Shown: positions 18,870 to 27,495 of the stretch, piece by piece
How positions within the stretch are numbered: the first letter of the stretch is position 1
Layout of the letters: each line of letters begins with the position of its first letter
Assembly: GCA_022778905.1 (NCBI GenBank)
Contig: JALFRV010000222.1
Coordinates: 1 to 44,001, forward strand
DNA from: Prevotella sp.
Lineage (GTDB): Bacteria; Bacteroidota; Bacteroidia; Bacteroidales; Bacteroidaceae
Reading direction: 5' to 3'
Length of the DNA stretch: 44,001 nt
Program-made: the position numbers and the translations under genes
The notes under the pieces: generated by a model
The model's database searches: none
The model's input: only the letters and a program-made list of their open reading frames with translations
Told to the model about the DNA's origin: nothing

Positions 18870-21031
18870 TACGCAAGATATTTGTCTATATATTTTTAGT
18901 CTCGACGGCCACTATTGCCAAGGCCCAGCATCCTTCGCTCCTCATCACCGAGGAGGACGTGAAGGAGATGCGGGCAGCGAAGGGTCAGGTGCCCGCTTTT
19001 GACCGGACCATCGACGATCTGTTTCTGAAGGCAGACGCGGAGATAGCCCGTCCGATATCCCTGCCCATTCCCAAGGATGGGGGAGGAGGACCTGTCCATG
19101 AGCAACATAAGCAGAACTATTACACCATGTTCCATTGCGGGCTGGCCTATCAGTTGAGTGGAGAGAGGAAATATGCCGATTATGCCGGCCGGATGCTGAT
19201 GGCCTACGCCAAGCTCTATCCGACACTCGGACTTCATCCGCTGACCCTTTCGTCAGTCCGAGGGCGCCTTTTCTGGCAGACGTTGAATGAAAGTGTGTGG
19301 CTGTTGCACGCCGCCATCGCCTACGACTGCATATATGCCGCCCTGACGGCCAAGCAACGAAAGACGATCGAAGACAAACTGCTGTTCAACATGGCCGACT
19401 TTCTGATGAATGGATATGGGGACTATCAGGTCAACCGGAAGACTTTCAACCGGATGCACAATCATGCAACCTGGGCTACGGCTGCCGTCGGAATGACCGG
19501 CTTGGCCACCGGAAATCAGTCGCTCGTGCGCAAGGCGCTCTACGGATCCGATGAGACCGGCAAGCACGGAGGATTCCTGCAGCAGATGGATGAGCTGTTC
19601 TCTCCGGACGGTTATTACACCGAAGGAGCCTACTATCAGCGCTATGCATTGTGGCCGTTCGTCATCTTCGCCCAATGCTTAGATCACCGTATGCCGGAGC
19701 TGGATGTGTTTCACCGGCGGGGCAATATATTGAAAAAGGCTTTGGATGCACTGATCCAGTTGTCCTATAACGGTGAGTTCTTCCATTTCAATGATGCCTT
19801 GTTGAAAGGCTTGTCCGCGCAGGAGATGGTCTATGCGGTCAATATCTTGTATCGGAAGTTCCCCGAGAGCAAGTCCTATCTGACGGTGGCCGACCGCTAT
19901 CAGCATGATCTCCTGCCGGTCATGGGCGGGTATATGATAGCCCGGGACCTGCAACGGGGCGAGGCAAAGCCCATCGCCTACAGCAGTCAGCTGTTCCGCG
20001 ACGGGCGGAACGGGGATCAGGGAGCCGTCGCCGTCCTGCGTCCGGAACGGCAAGACCTGCACTCCGCCATCACCCTGAAGGCCACTTCCCACGGGATGGA
20101 TCATGGTCACTTCGACAAACTTGCCATTGCCTACTACGACAATGGCAGCGAGATCCTGACCGACTACGGCGCTTCCCGCTTCCTGAACATTGAGGCCAAG
20201 AACGAGGGACATTATACGAAGGAGAACAAGACCTATGCCAAGCAGACTGTAGCCCATAACACGGTGACGGTCGATGAACGATCCGACTATGACGGAAAGG
20301 TCGATGTGGCCAATCAATATCATGCGGACATCATCTACCATCAGATGGTGCAGGCGGAACGGCAGATTGTGACTGCCGTCGACACAACGTCCTATCCGGG
20401 CGTGCGGATGATGCGTACGGTCGCCTATCTCACGGTGCCCGGACTGTCCTATCCGCTGATATTGGATGTCTATCAGCTCCGGTCCGCCACGCCGCATCAA
20501 TATGATTACACGCTCTGGTATCAGGGACACTTCGTCTCCTTGAACATGCCCTACGTCAGGCATACGACCTGCCTGCGCCCGTTGGGGACAAAGAACGGCT
20601 ATCAGCACATCTGGCTCGACGGCGAGGGGAATAACGAAGGGAAAGATTACACCTGCTTCACGTTCTTCCAGAACGACCGCTTCTACTCGATCAACATGAC
20701 CAACGGCCCGCAGACAGCTTTCAAACTGCTGAAGTTAGGCGCCAATGATCCCGACTTTAATCTGCTCGATCGGCATGGCATCATGATCCGGGAGACGCAG
20801 AAGAAGGATCATGTGTTTGCCGTCGCCATCGAGACCCACGGTGCCTATGACCAAGTGATGGAGACTTCGGACGACCTGAAATCCAAGTGCAAAGCGCTAC
20901 GCATCGTGAGTCAGGGCAGGGACGCGACGGAGGTGGAAGGCATATTTGGCCGGCAGACAGTCCGAATCAGGATCAACAACCTGAACGGGCAGGCCATCAT
21001 ATCGGTATCGGAATGCATGCAGAAAAAATAA
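18866..21031 (+). CDS. Alginate lyase family PL17-like (heparinase II/III fold), probable oligoalginate lyase
   Basis: MHNHATWATAAVGMTGLATGN; HGHFDKLAIAYYDNGSEILTDYGASRF; ATGA overlap with the PL6 gene; start moved from 18710. Confidence 0.88.
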   Translation: MIRKIFVYIFLVSTATIAKAQHPSLLITEEDVKEMRAAKGQVPAFDRTIDDLFLKADAEIARPISLPIPKDGGGGPVHEQHKQNYYTMFHCGLAYQLSGERKYADYAGRMLMAYAKLYPTLGLHPLTLSSVRGRLFWQTLNESVWLLHAAIAYDCIYAALTAKQRKTIEDKLLFNMADFLMNGYGDYQVNRKTFNRMHNHATWATAAVGMTGLATGNQSLVRKALYGSDETGKHGGFLQQMDELFSPDGYYTEGAYYQRYALWPFVIFAQCLDHRMPELDVFHRRGNILKKALDALIQLSYNGEFFHFNDALLKGLSAQEMVYAVNILYRKFPESKSYLTVADRYQHDLLPVMGGYMIARDLQRGEAKPIAYSSQLFRDGRNGDQGAVAVLRPERQDLHSAITLKATSHGMDHGHFDKLAIAYYDNGSEILTDYGASRFLNIEAKNEGHYTKENKTYAKQTVAHNTVTVDERSDYDGKVDVANQYHADIIYHQMVQAERQIVTAVDTTSYPGVRMMRTVAYLTVPGLSYPLILDVYQLRSATPHQYDYTLWYQGHFVSLNMPYVRHTTCLRPLGTKNGYQHIWLDGEGNNEGKDYTCFTFFQNDRFYSINMTNGPQTAFKLLKLGANDPDFNLLDRHGIMIRETQKKDHVFAVAIETHGAYDQVMETSDDLKSKCKALRIVSQGRDATEVEGIFGRQTVRIRINNLNGQAIISVSECMQKK

Positions 21032-21060
21032 ACATTAATCACTTAAATAAATAATAAGGT

Positions 21061-21411
21061 ATGAAGACAAGTAGTGAAATTTTCCAGATCGGAAAGGAAA
21101 TGAATTGGGAAAATCCCGCACCCGGTGTACAGCGTCAGATCATGGGCTACGACGGCCAGCTCATGATGGTAAAGGTGAAGTTCGAACAAGGGGCCGTGGG
21201 AACATTGCATGAGCATTACCACAGTCAGGCCACCTACGTCGCGAGCGGGAAGTTCGAACTGACGATCGGTGACGAGAAGCGCGTCATCGAAGCCGGAGAC
21301 GGCTATTATGTAGCACCGGACGTAAGGCACGGATGTGTCTGCTTGGAGGCCGGGATATTGATAGACACGTTCAGCCCGATGAGAGCTGACTTCTTAGTAA
21401 AGAGCGAATGA
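21061..21411 (+). CDS. kdgF: KdgF-like cupin (unsaturated uronate linearisation)
   Basis: HEHYHSQATYVASGKFELTIGDEKRVIEAGDGYYVAPDVRHG; context. Confidence 0.82.
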   Translation: MKTSSEIFQIGKEMNWENPAPGVQRQIMGYDGQLMMVKVKFEQGAVGTLHEHYHSQATYVASGKFELTIGDEKRVIEAGDGYYVAPDVRHGCVCLEAGILIDTFSPMRADFLVKSE

Positions 21412-22865
21412 AGATCAAAGGCTTAAGATGGATCATTATCGGCCTGATCATGCTGATAACGGTCATCAACTATTTAGATCGGGGAACGTTGAACTATATG
21501 TGGATGGCAAATGTCGACTACACGGTCGGCAAGGCCGCCACTGAAGGCCAGAACACAGCTGTCCGGTCAGGGAACGATTATATCCTGACATCCGGTCAGG
21601 GCAAACAGATGACGGTTCCGGCGTCTTTGGTCAAGCTGAAGGATAAGGACGGGAAGACCATCCTGACCAACAAGGAAGGCATCGCGATCGATCTCGGCAT
21701 CATAGACCGCCATGATCCGCAGGCATCCGAGAAAGCCAAGGATCTCTTAGGCCTGATCACGATCTTCTTCATGATCGCCTACGGTGTCAGCCAGTTAGTT
21801 TCGGGCCGTCTGTATGACAAGTTCGGCTGTCGGAAAGGATTCGTGGGGAGCGTGCTCGTGTGGGGACTGGCCGATGCGTTGGCCGCTGCTTCCCGCGGCA
21901 TCCTGTCGCTGACCTTCTTCCGGATGATGCTTGGGTTGGGCGAGGCCGGTCCCTGGCCGGGTACGACGAAGAGCAATGCCGAATGGTTTCCGCAGAAAGA
22001 GCGGGCCTTCGCGCAGGGACTGTTCGGCGCAGCCGCCTCGTTAGGCTCTATCCTTGCACCCGTGATCATTCTCATGCTCTTCATTGCGTTCGGCTGGAAA
22101 GCCACCTTTGTGACCATCGGATCATTGGGGCTGATATGGATCATACCCTGGATGATCATCAACAAGAAAGGTCCGAAGGAACATCCCTGGATCACCGAGG
22201 CCGAGCGCGACCATATCCTCTCCGGTCAGCCGGAGAAGGTGGAAGCGCCGGAAGATAAGGGAAAAAGCTGGGGCGAACTGCTGCGGGAGAAGAAGAACTG
22301 GTCAGTCATTCTCGGTCGTTTCTTCCTTGACCCCATCTGGTGGATGTTCGTCACGTTCCTGCCGCTTTACTTAGCTGACGTGTTCCATCTCAATATCAAG
22401 GAGGTGGCATTCTCGGCATGGGTGCCCTATGTCGGTGCGGCGTTGGGAAGTATCGCAGGCGGATGGTTCTCAGGATGGCTGATCAACCGGGGGCACACGG
22501 TCAACTACGCGCGGAAAGCCGCGATGCTGTTGGGCGGAGCCATCATCATCCCCTCGGTGCTTGCGGCCATCTCGAGCTCGTCGCCGGTGTCGGCTGTCAT
22601 CTTCATGGCTTTCGTGCTGGGCGGATTCCAGTTCTTCATCGTCAACCTTCAGACCATCCCGAGCGACCTCCATCGAGGAAAGTCAGTGGGGGCGTTGGCC
22701 GGTCTGGGTGGTGCAGCTGCAGTCCTCGGTACGATCTTAGCCATTCTCTTCTCCGGATACATTACCAATTGGATCCTGCTGTTCAGTCTGCTGGCAGCCT
22801 TGGTTCCGCTTTCCTGGCTGTCCGTATTCCTGACAGTGGGAGAGATCAGGCAAATTGATGATTAA
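21408..22865 (+). CDS. MFS transporter, hexuronate (ExuT/ACS) type
   Basis: INYLDRGTLNYMW, GRLYDKFGCRKGF, LGLGEAGPWPGTTKSNAEWFPQKERAFAQGLFGAAASLG; ATGA overlap with kdgF. Confidence 0.9.
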   Translation: MKIKGLRWIIIGLIMLITVINYLDRGTLNYMWMANVDYTVGKAATEGQNTAVRSGNDYILTSGQGKQMTVPASLVKLKDKDGKTILTNKEGIAIDLGIIDRHDPQASEKAKDLLGLITIFFMIAYGVSQLVSGRLYDKFGCRKGFVGSVLVWGLADALAAASRGILSLTFFRMMLGLGEAGPWPGTTKSNAEWFPQKERAFAQGLFGAAASLGSILAPVIILMLFIAFGWKATFVTIGSLGLIWIIPWMIINKKGPKEHPWITEAERDHILSGQPEKVEAPEDKGKSWGELLREKKNWSVILGRFFLDPIWWMFVTFLPLYLADVFHLNIKEVAFSAWVPYVGAALGSIAGGWFSGWLINRGHTVNYARKAAMLLGGAIIIPSVLAAISSSSPVSAVIFMAFVLGGFQFFIVNLQTIPSDLHRGKSVGALAGLGGAAAVLGTILAILFSGYITNWILLFSLLAALVPLSWLSVFLTVGEIRQIDD

Positions 22866-22887
22866 CAATTATAATTGATTAACAAAA

Positions 22888-23640
22888 ATGGATTTTACAG
22901 GTAAAGTAGCCATCGTTACAGGTGGCTCGCGCGACATCGGTCGTAGTGTTTCAGTTCGGTTGGCAGCCTTGGGTGCCAAAGTGTGTGTCAACTATTTCGA
23001 CAGTCCCGCCGACGCGGAAGAAACGTTGTCGATCATCGAGCGGGCAGGTGGAAAGGCCATGCTGTGCAAGGGTGACATGACAAAGACGGCGGATGTGAAA
23101 GCATTGGTTGAAAGCGTGCGCCGGACGTTCGGAGACCGCATTGACGTGCTGGTCAACGTCGTGGGCGGCATGGTCGGAAGAAAAAAACTAGTCGAGCAGG
23201 ATGACGACTGGTATGACAAGGTCATGGATGTCAACTTCCGCTCGTGCTATCTGATGACGCGCGAGGTCGTTCCGTTCATGGGCGAGGGATCGGCCATCGT
23301 CAACTTCTCCTCACTCGCCGCGCGCGACGGAGGCGGTGGCGGCGCATCGCTCTATGCAACCTCAAAGGGCGCGGTGTCAACGTTCACGCGGGCCATGGCC
23401 AAGGAACTCGGGCCGCAGGGAATCCGCTGTAACGCTGTCTGCCCTGGCACTATCGCCACGTCATTCCATGACCGTTTCAACACGCCGGAGAACCGCGAGC
23501 GCCTGAAAGGCTCCTATGCACTGCGTCGTGAGGGAACGGCCGACGAGGTGGCTGACTTGGTCTGCTATTTGGCTTCGGATGACGCGTCTTATGTGACCGG
23601 TGCCAATATTGACATCAACGGAGGCAGTTTCTTCTCCTGA
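22888..23640 (+). CDS. SDR-family oxidoreductase, probable DEH (4-deoxy-L-erythro-5-hexoseulose uronate) reductase
   Basis: TGGSRDIGRSV cofactor motif, YATSK catalytic motif; function from context. Confidence 0.82.
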   Translation: MDFTGKVAIVTGGSRDIGRSVSVRLAALGAKVCVNYFDSPADAEETLSIIERAGGKAMLCKGDMTKTADVKALVESVRRTFGDRIDVLVNVVGGMVGRKKLVEQDDDWYDKVMDVNFRSCYLMTREVVPFMGEGSAIVNFSSLAARDGGGGGASLYATSKGAVSTFTRAMAKELGPQGIRCNAVCPGTIATSFHDRFNTPENRERLKGSYALRREGTADEVADLVCYLASDDASYVTGANIDINGGSFFS

Positions 23641-23652
23641 TGAGCATGCGTC

Positions 23653-23695
23653 TCACCTCTGTCTGAAAGCAGTTCGGACAGAGGTGATTGTTTTT
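23653..23695 (+). terminator. Hairpin plus U-tract inside the alginate locus
   Basis: TCACCTCTGTC / GACAGAGGTGA perfect 11-bp stem followed by TTGTTTTT. Confidence 0.8.
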
Positions 23696-23714
23696 CCAAA
23701 CGATTGAACGGCCT

Positions 23715-24917
23715 ATGAAAAGGTTTCTGACAGCTGTCCTTGTCCTGCTGCCTTGTCTGATGTTTGGTGCGGAACCGCTGATTCCGGCCAACATGGTATT
23801 GCTGAGGGATCTGAAGACAGCGCATGAAAAGAATGATCCGCAGGTGGCCCGACTTGTCGGCAAGTATGAAACTGCGGCCGAAAAGGTGATGCAGACGAAG
23901 GCTCCATCGGTGACCATGAAGAAGAAGCTGCCGCCCAGCAATGACAAGCGCGACTATGTCTCGCTCTCGCGTTACTGGTGGCCCGACTCCACGAAGCAGA
24001 ACGGACTGCCCTATGTGAGACGAGACGGACGGGTAAATCCCGAAATCTACGACTATATGGACATTGAGAACGGCGACAGGATGGTGAATGCCGTCGAACT
24101 GCTCTCCACCTTATATTATATTACGGGCAACGAATCGTATGCGCAGCATTGCGCCCGCTACCTGCGGACATGGTTCACCGACCGCAAGACAGGCATGAAC
24201 CCGAACATGGTGTTTGCCCAGTTCATTCCCGGACGGACCACCCTTCGGGGAACCGGACTGCTCGACGGGCGCCGCTTTGCGCGTGCGCTGTGCTTCTCGC
24301 AGCTCATCGAAGGCTCTGGCGCATGGACGCCGTCCGACCGTCAGGCGCTGAAGGCATGGGCCCGGGCCTACTGCTATTGGTATGAGAACAGCACCCAGGG
24401 GCAGCTCGAACATCAGGCAAAGAACAATCATGGGCTATGGTATGACATCACCCATCTGATGCTCCTCGCCTATTTGGATGAACGCGAGGCAGCGGCCGGC
24501 GTGATCAAGGGGGACATCATGGACAAGCTCGACAGCCAGATCGCGGCTGACGGATCGCTGCCGGAAGAACTGGCACGCACGCTCTCGCTCCATTACTCGA
24601 CCTTCGTCATGGAGTCGCTGACGACCGGCAACTATATTGCCCGCCAGTTAGGAATGAGCATCTGGTCCATGCGGACCAAGTCGGGCAAGACGGCCGCACG
24701 GTGTCTCGACTTCCTCTTTCCCTACTATCTGAATCCGGCATCATGGCCCCACAAGCAGATCAGTCCATTTGACACCAAGCGCGTCGCAGTCATCCTCTAT
24801 GAGGCGGGAACCGACCTTGGGAACACCAGATTCGTCAGGCAGGCAGAGAAGGTGGGCGTCGACGGAGCGTCGACCGATACGTCTCTCTTACCCTATTATA
24901 AACTCAGAAAACCATAA
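23715..24917 (+). CDS. Alginate_lyase-domain protein, PL38-like
   Basis: YVSLSRYWWPD, ARAYCYWYENSTQG, KNNHGLWYDITHLM; start moved from 23688 to 23715. Confidence 0.75.
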   Translation: MKRFLTAVLVLLPCLMFGAEPLIPANMVLLRDLKTAHEKNDPQVARLVGKYETAAEKVMQTKAPSVTMKKKLPPSNDKRDYVSLSRYWWPDSTKQNGLPYVRRDGRVNPEIYDYMDIENGDRMVNAVELLSTLYYITGNESYAQHCARYLRTWFTDRKTGMNPNMVFAQFIPGRTTLRGTGLLDGRRFARALCFSQLIEGSGAWTPSDRQALKAWARAYCYWYENSTQGQLEHQAKNNHGLWYDITHLMLLAYLDEREAAAGVIKGDIMDKLDSQIAADGSLPEELARTLSLHYSTFVMESLTTGNYIARQLGMSIWSMRTKSGKTAARCLDFLFPYYLNPASWPHKQISPFDTKRVAVILYEAGTDLGNTRFVRQAEKVGVDGASTDTSLLPYYKLRKP

Positions 24918-24926
24918 ACAGCAACC

Positions 24927-25931
24927 ATGAACAAGTCAAATATGAAAAAGTTCCTGTCCGTCTGTCTGATGTTGCTCCTGCAGTTGGCTGCTCCGGCCCA
25001 GACCGACGGCCCCCAGATCACCAACCGCTACGGCATGAAGATGACCCGGAATGCGGACGGGAGCTACGCGCTGGTCTCCCAAAAGAAGCTCGAGCGGATC
25101 ATCGACATCAGTCGCATCCCTGATCTCTACGTGCCCTATACCTACGTCAGCGACAGGTTGAAGAGCAAGGACTACAAGGGCGTGGAGACACAGGATATCG
25201 TATTCAAGAAACATGACGGCTACGAACTCGTGCTGTCGGTCGACAAGGCCGTCAGTGCAAGTCCGACGCCCTTCATGATTTATCTCCACGGAGGCGGCTG
25301 GTCTCGCGGCGACAACGGATCTTCGCGGTCGCTTTCACAGTATCTCGCCAGGCAGAAAGGCATCACCGGCATCCGCGTCTCTTATACGCTCGCTCCGCAG
25401 AAAGGCGCCAGCGTGGCCGTTTCCGTGCAGGATGTGCTCGACGCCGTGACCTATGTGCAGCAGCATGCCCGTGCGTTGAACGTTGACCCTAACGTGTTCG
25501 GGTTTCTCGGTACGTCTGCCGGCGCCCATTTGGCAGCCGTGGCCGCGATGACCGTTCCACGTACCAAGCTCCTTGTCTGCTACTCCGGCATCTTTGATCT
25601 TGAGACCGCTTCGCTTGTCGCAAAGACCAAGGACCGGCAGCGCATCACCTACTTCGACCAGCTGTCGGCCAAAACCCTGCAAAAGTATTCGCCCGTCAAT
25701 CTGGTCCCCAAGCAGAATGTGCCGGCGGCGATGCTCGTCTGCGGTACCTGCGACGTGACCGTGGAGCACGCGCAGAGCCAGCTGTTTGCCACGGCGCTGA
25801 AGAAACGCGGCGGAAGCGTTGAGCTGTTGGAATATCCGTTCTACGACCACAACCTGAGTTCAAAGGGATCGGACAAGATGGAGGAAATATTCTTCAAGAC
25901 CGTCGATTTCGTGACGGCGCGGCTCAAATAA
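24927..25931 (+). CDS. Secreted alpha/beta hydrolase (esterase, BD-FAE/Abhydrolase_3-like)
   Basis: IYLHGGGWSRGDNG oxyanion hole, GTSAGAHLA nucleophile elbow, CGTCDVTV...YDHN; signal peptide. Confidence 0.82.
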   Translation: MNKSNMKKFLSVCLMLLLQLAAPAQTDGPQITNRYGMKMTRNADGSYALVSQKKLERIIDISRIPDLYVPYTYVSDRLKSKDYKGVETQDIVFKKHDGYELVLSVDKAVSASPTPFMIYLHGGGWSRGDNGSSRSLSQYLARQKGITGIRVSYTLAPQKGASVAVSVQDVLDAVTYVQQHARALNVDPNVFGFLGTSAGAHLAAVAAMTVPRTKLLVCYSGIFDLETASLVAKTKDRQRITYFDQLSAKTLQKYSPVNLVPKQNVPAAMLVCGTCDVTVEHAQSQLFATALKKRGGSVELLEYPFYDHNLSSKGSDKMEEIFFKTVDFVTARLK

Positions 25932-26059
25932 GCCTTCTTCTTGCTTGCGGAAATACAGGTTATTGATCTGTCAGCCAGATTGTTATGCCGTACGCGGGCA
26001 CCCCTCGTGAAAAAGGTCCTGCAGACCTCGGTTCGAAGGATGATTCGTCCGCCTTCTGC

Positions 26060-26138
26060 AGAGCTATCATCCGGGCCGCCCGGATGATAGCTCTTCGCCG
26101 TCGAAAGGATAGCTCTTGGCGGCCCGGATGATAGCTCT
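26060..26138. repeat. Perfect 17-bp inverted repeat plus 22-bp-phased GATAGCTCT repeats
   Basis: AGAGCTATCATCCGGGC (26060-26076) / GCCCGGATGATAGCTCT (26078-26094 and again 26122-26138); GATAGCTCT at 26086, 26108, 26130. Confidence 0.95.
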
Positions 26139-26215
26139 GCGGAGACCGCTGATTGAGGGCGGAAAATAAGGAAATACACAATTTTGGGGCGAAGGCAATA
26201 AAATACGGCTAAAAA

Positions 26216-26247
26216 GTTGGCTGATTGAGAAATTTGCAGTAATTTTG
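26216..26247 (+). promoter_or_regulatory. rpsU promoter
   Basis: GTTG (26216-26219), 20-bp spacer, TAATTTTG (26240-26247). Confidence 0.6.
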
Positions 26248-26312
26248 CACCCGCAATTGTGGTGATGAGTCCCAATGCGAATGTTAAACAATTAAATAAT
26301 TAGATCAATAGC

Positions 26313-26504
26313 ATGATTATTGTACCAGTTAAGGACGGTGAGAACATCGAAAGAGCTTTGAAGAAGTTCAAGAGAAAGTTTGAAAAGACAGGCGTTGTGA
26401 AAGAACTCCGCGCTCGTCAGCAATACGATAAGCCTTCTGTACTCAAGAGACTCAAGATGGAGCATGCCGTATACGTACAGCAGCTGCGTCAGAACGAGGA
26501 ATAA
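26313..26504 (+). CDS. rpsU: 30S ribosomal protein S21
   Basis: MIIVPVKDGENIERALKKFKRKFEKTGVVKELRARQQYDKPS. Confidence 0.97.
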   Translation: MIIVPVKDGENIERALKKFKRKFEKTGVVKELRARQQYDKPSVLKRLKMEHAVYVQQLRQNEE

Positions 26505-26589
26505 TATTTTTCCCGGGAAATCCTTGGTGGTTTGAATATTTTTCTATATATTCGTTGCCGATAAGCATTCGTGATGTTAACGGCGCTCT

Positions 26590-27471
26590 ATGGTTATAGA
26601 AGAATTTTTGAACTACTTGCAGTACGAGAAGAATCGTTCCCGGCTGACAGTCGGAAGCTATGGCGATGATCTTCGGGCCTTTGAGGCGTACTTCAAAAAA
26701 ATGGATAATCAGCTCTCGTGGGAGTCGGTAGACTCGGACGTCATCCGTGATTGGATGGGGAGTATGATGGATAGAGGAAACAATGCAACTTCAGTCAACC
26801 GGCGACTGAGTGCATTGCGTTCTTTCTATCGTTATTGTCTTTCGCGCAAGTTGATCGCGAAAGATCCCTCGCGCGGCATTGAGGGGCCGAAAAAGAGCAG
26901 GCCTCTGCCGCAGTTCCTGAAGGAAAGTGAAATGGACGCGCTGTTTGACGGCTTGGCATGGAAGGATGATTATAAAGATGTTCGCGCGAAGACCATCCTG
27001 CTGACATTCTATGCCACGGGCATGCGTTTGGCGGAACTTGTTGGCCTGAATGATGAGGCTGTGGATTTTTCCATGCGCCAGATCAAGGTCGACGGCAAGC
27101 GTAACAAACAGCGGCTGATCCCGTTTGGTGATGAATTGGAGCAGGCTCTCCGGCACTTCATGTCGGTCCGTGACGGTTCGGTTGGCAAGCAGTCGGGGGC
27201 GCTCTTCCTGACAGAGTCGGGCAAACGGATGAATGCCAATCAGGTGCGCTACGAGGTCAAGCGGAATCTCTCGAAAGTCTGCACGCTGAAGAAACGTACC
27301 CCTCACGTGCTCAGGCATACCTTCGCCACGTCGCTCCTCAATCACGATGCTGAGTTGGAAAGCGTGAAGGATCTGTTGGGACACGACAGTCTGTCGACCA
27401 CGGAAATCTACACGCACACTACTTTTGAACAGCTCAAGCGAGTATATACGAATGCCCATCCGCGGGCTTAA
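26590..27471 (+). CDS. xerC: Tyrosine recombinase, XerC/XerD-like
   Basis: TGMRLAEL, HVLRHTFATSLLNHDAELESVKDLLGHDSLSTTEIYTHTT catalytic motifs. Confidence 0.9.
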   Translation: MVIEEFLNYLQYEKNRSRLTVGSYGDDLRAFEAYFKKMDNQLSWESVDSDVIRDWMGSMMDRGNNATSVNRRLSALRSFYRYCLSRKLIAKDPSRGIEGPKKSRPLPQFLKESEMDALFDGLAWKDDYKDVRAKTILLTFYATGMRLAELVGLNDEAVDFSMRQIKVDGKRNKQRLIPFGDELEQALRHFMSVRDGSVGKQSGALFLTESGKRMNANQVRYEVKRNLSKVCTLKKRTPHVLRHTFATSLLNHDAELESVKDLLGHDSLSTTEIYTHTTFEQLKRVYTNAHPRA

Positions 27472-27495
27472 TCTAATTTAAAACAGGAGGTAACT

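Noticed and set aside
19679-20608. 309-aa minus-strand ORF inside the PL17-like gene
   Set aside because: Antisense shadow of a well-supported CDS; no recognisable motif.
26060-26138. Rho-independent terminator or IS/MITE end
   Set aside because: No U-tract after the strong hairpin; no transposase or target-site duplication seen. Kept as an unexplained repeat.
26067-26291. Minus-strand ORFs at 25841-26291
   Set aside because: They read through the inverted repeats and the rpsU promoter; no conserved features.
26590-27471. Integrase marking a mobile island next to the alginate locus
   Set aside because: Sequence and rpsU-hpf context fit a housekeeping XerC/D-like recombinase; no att repeats or other mobility genes seen.
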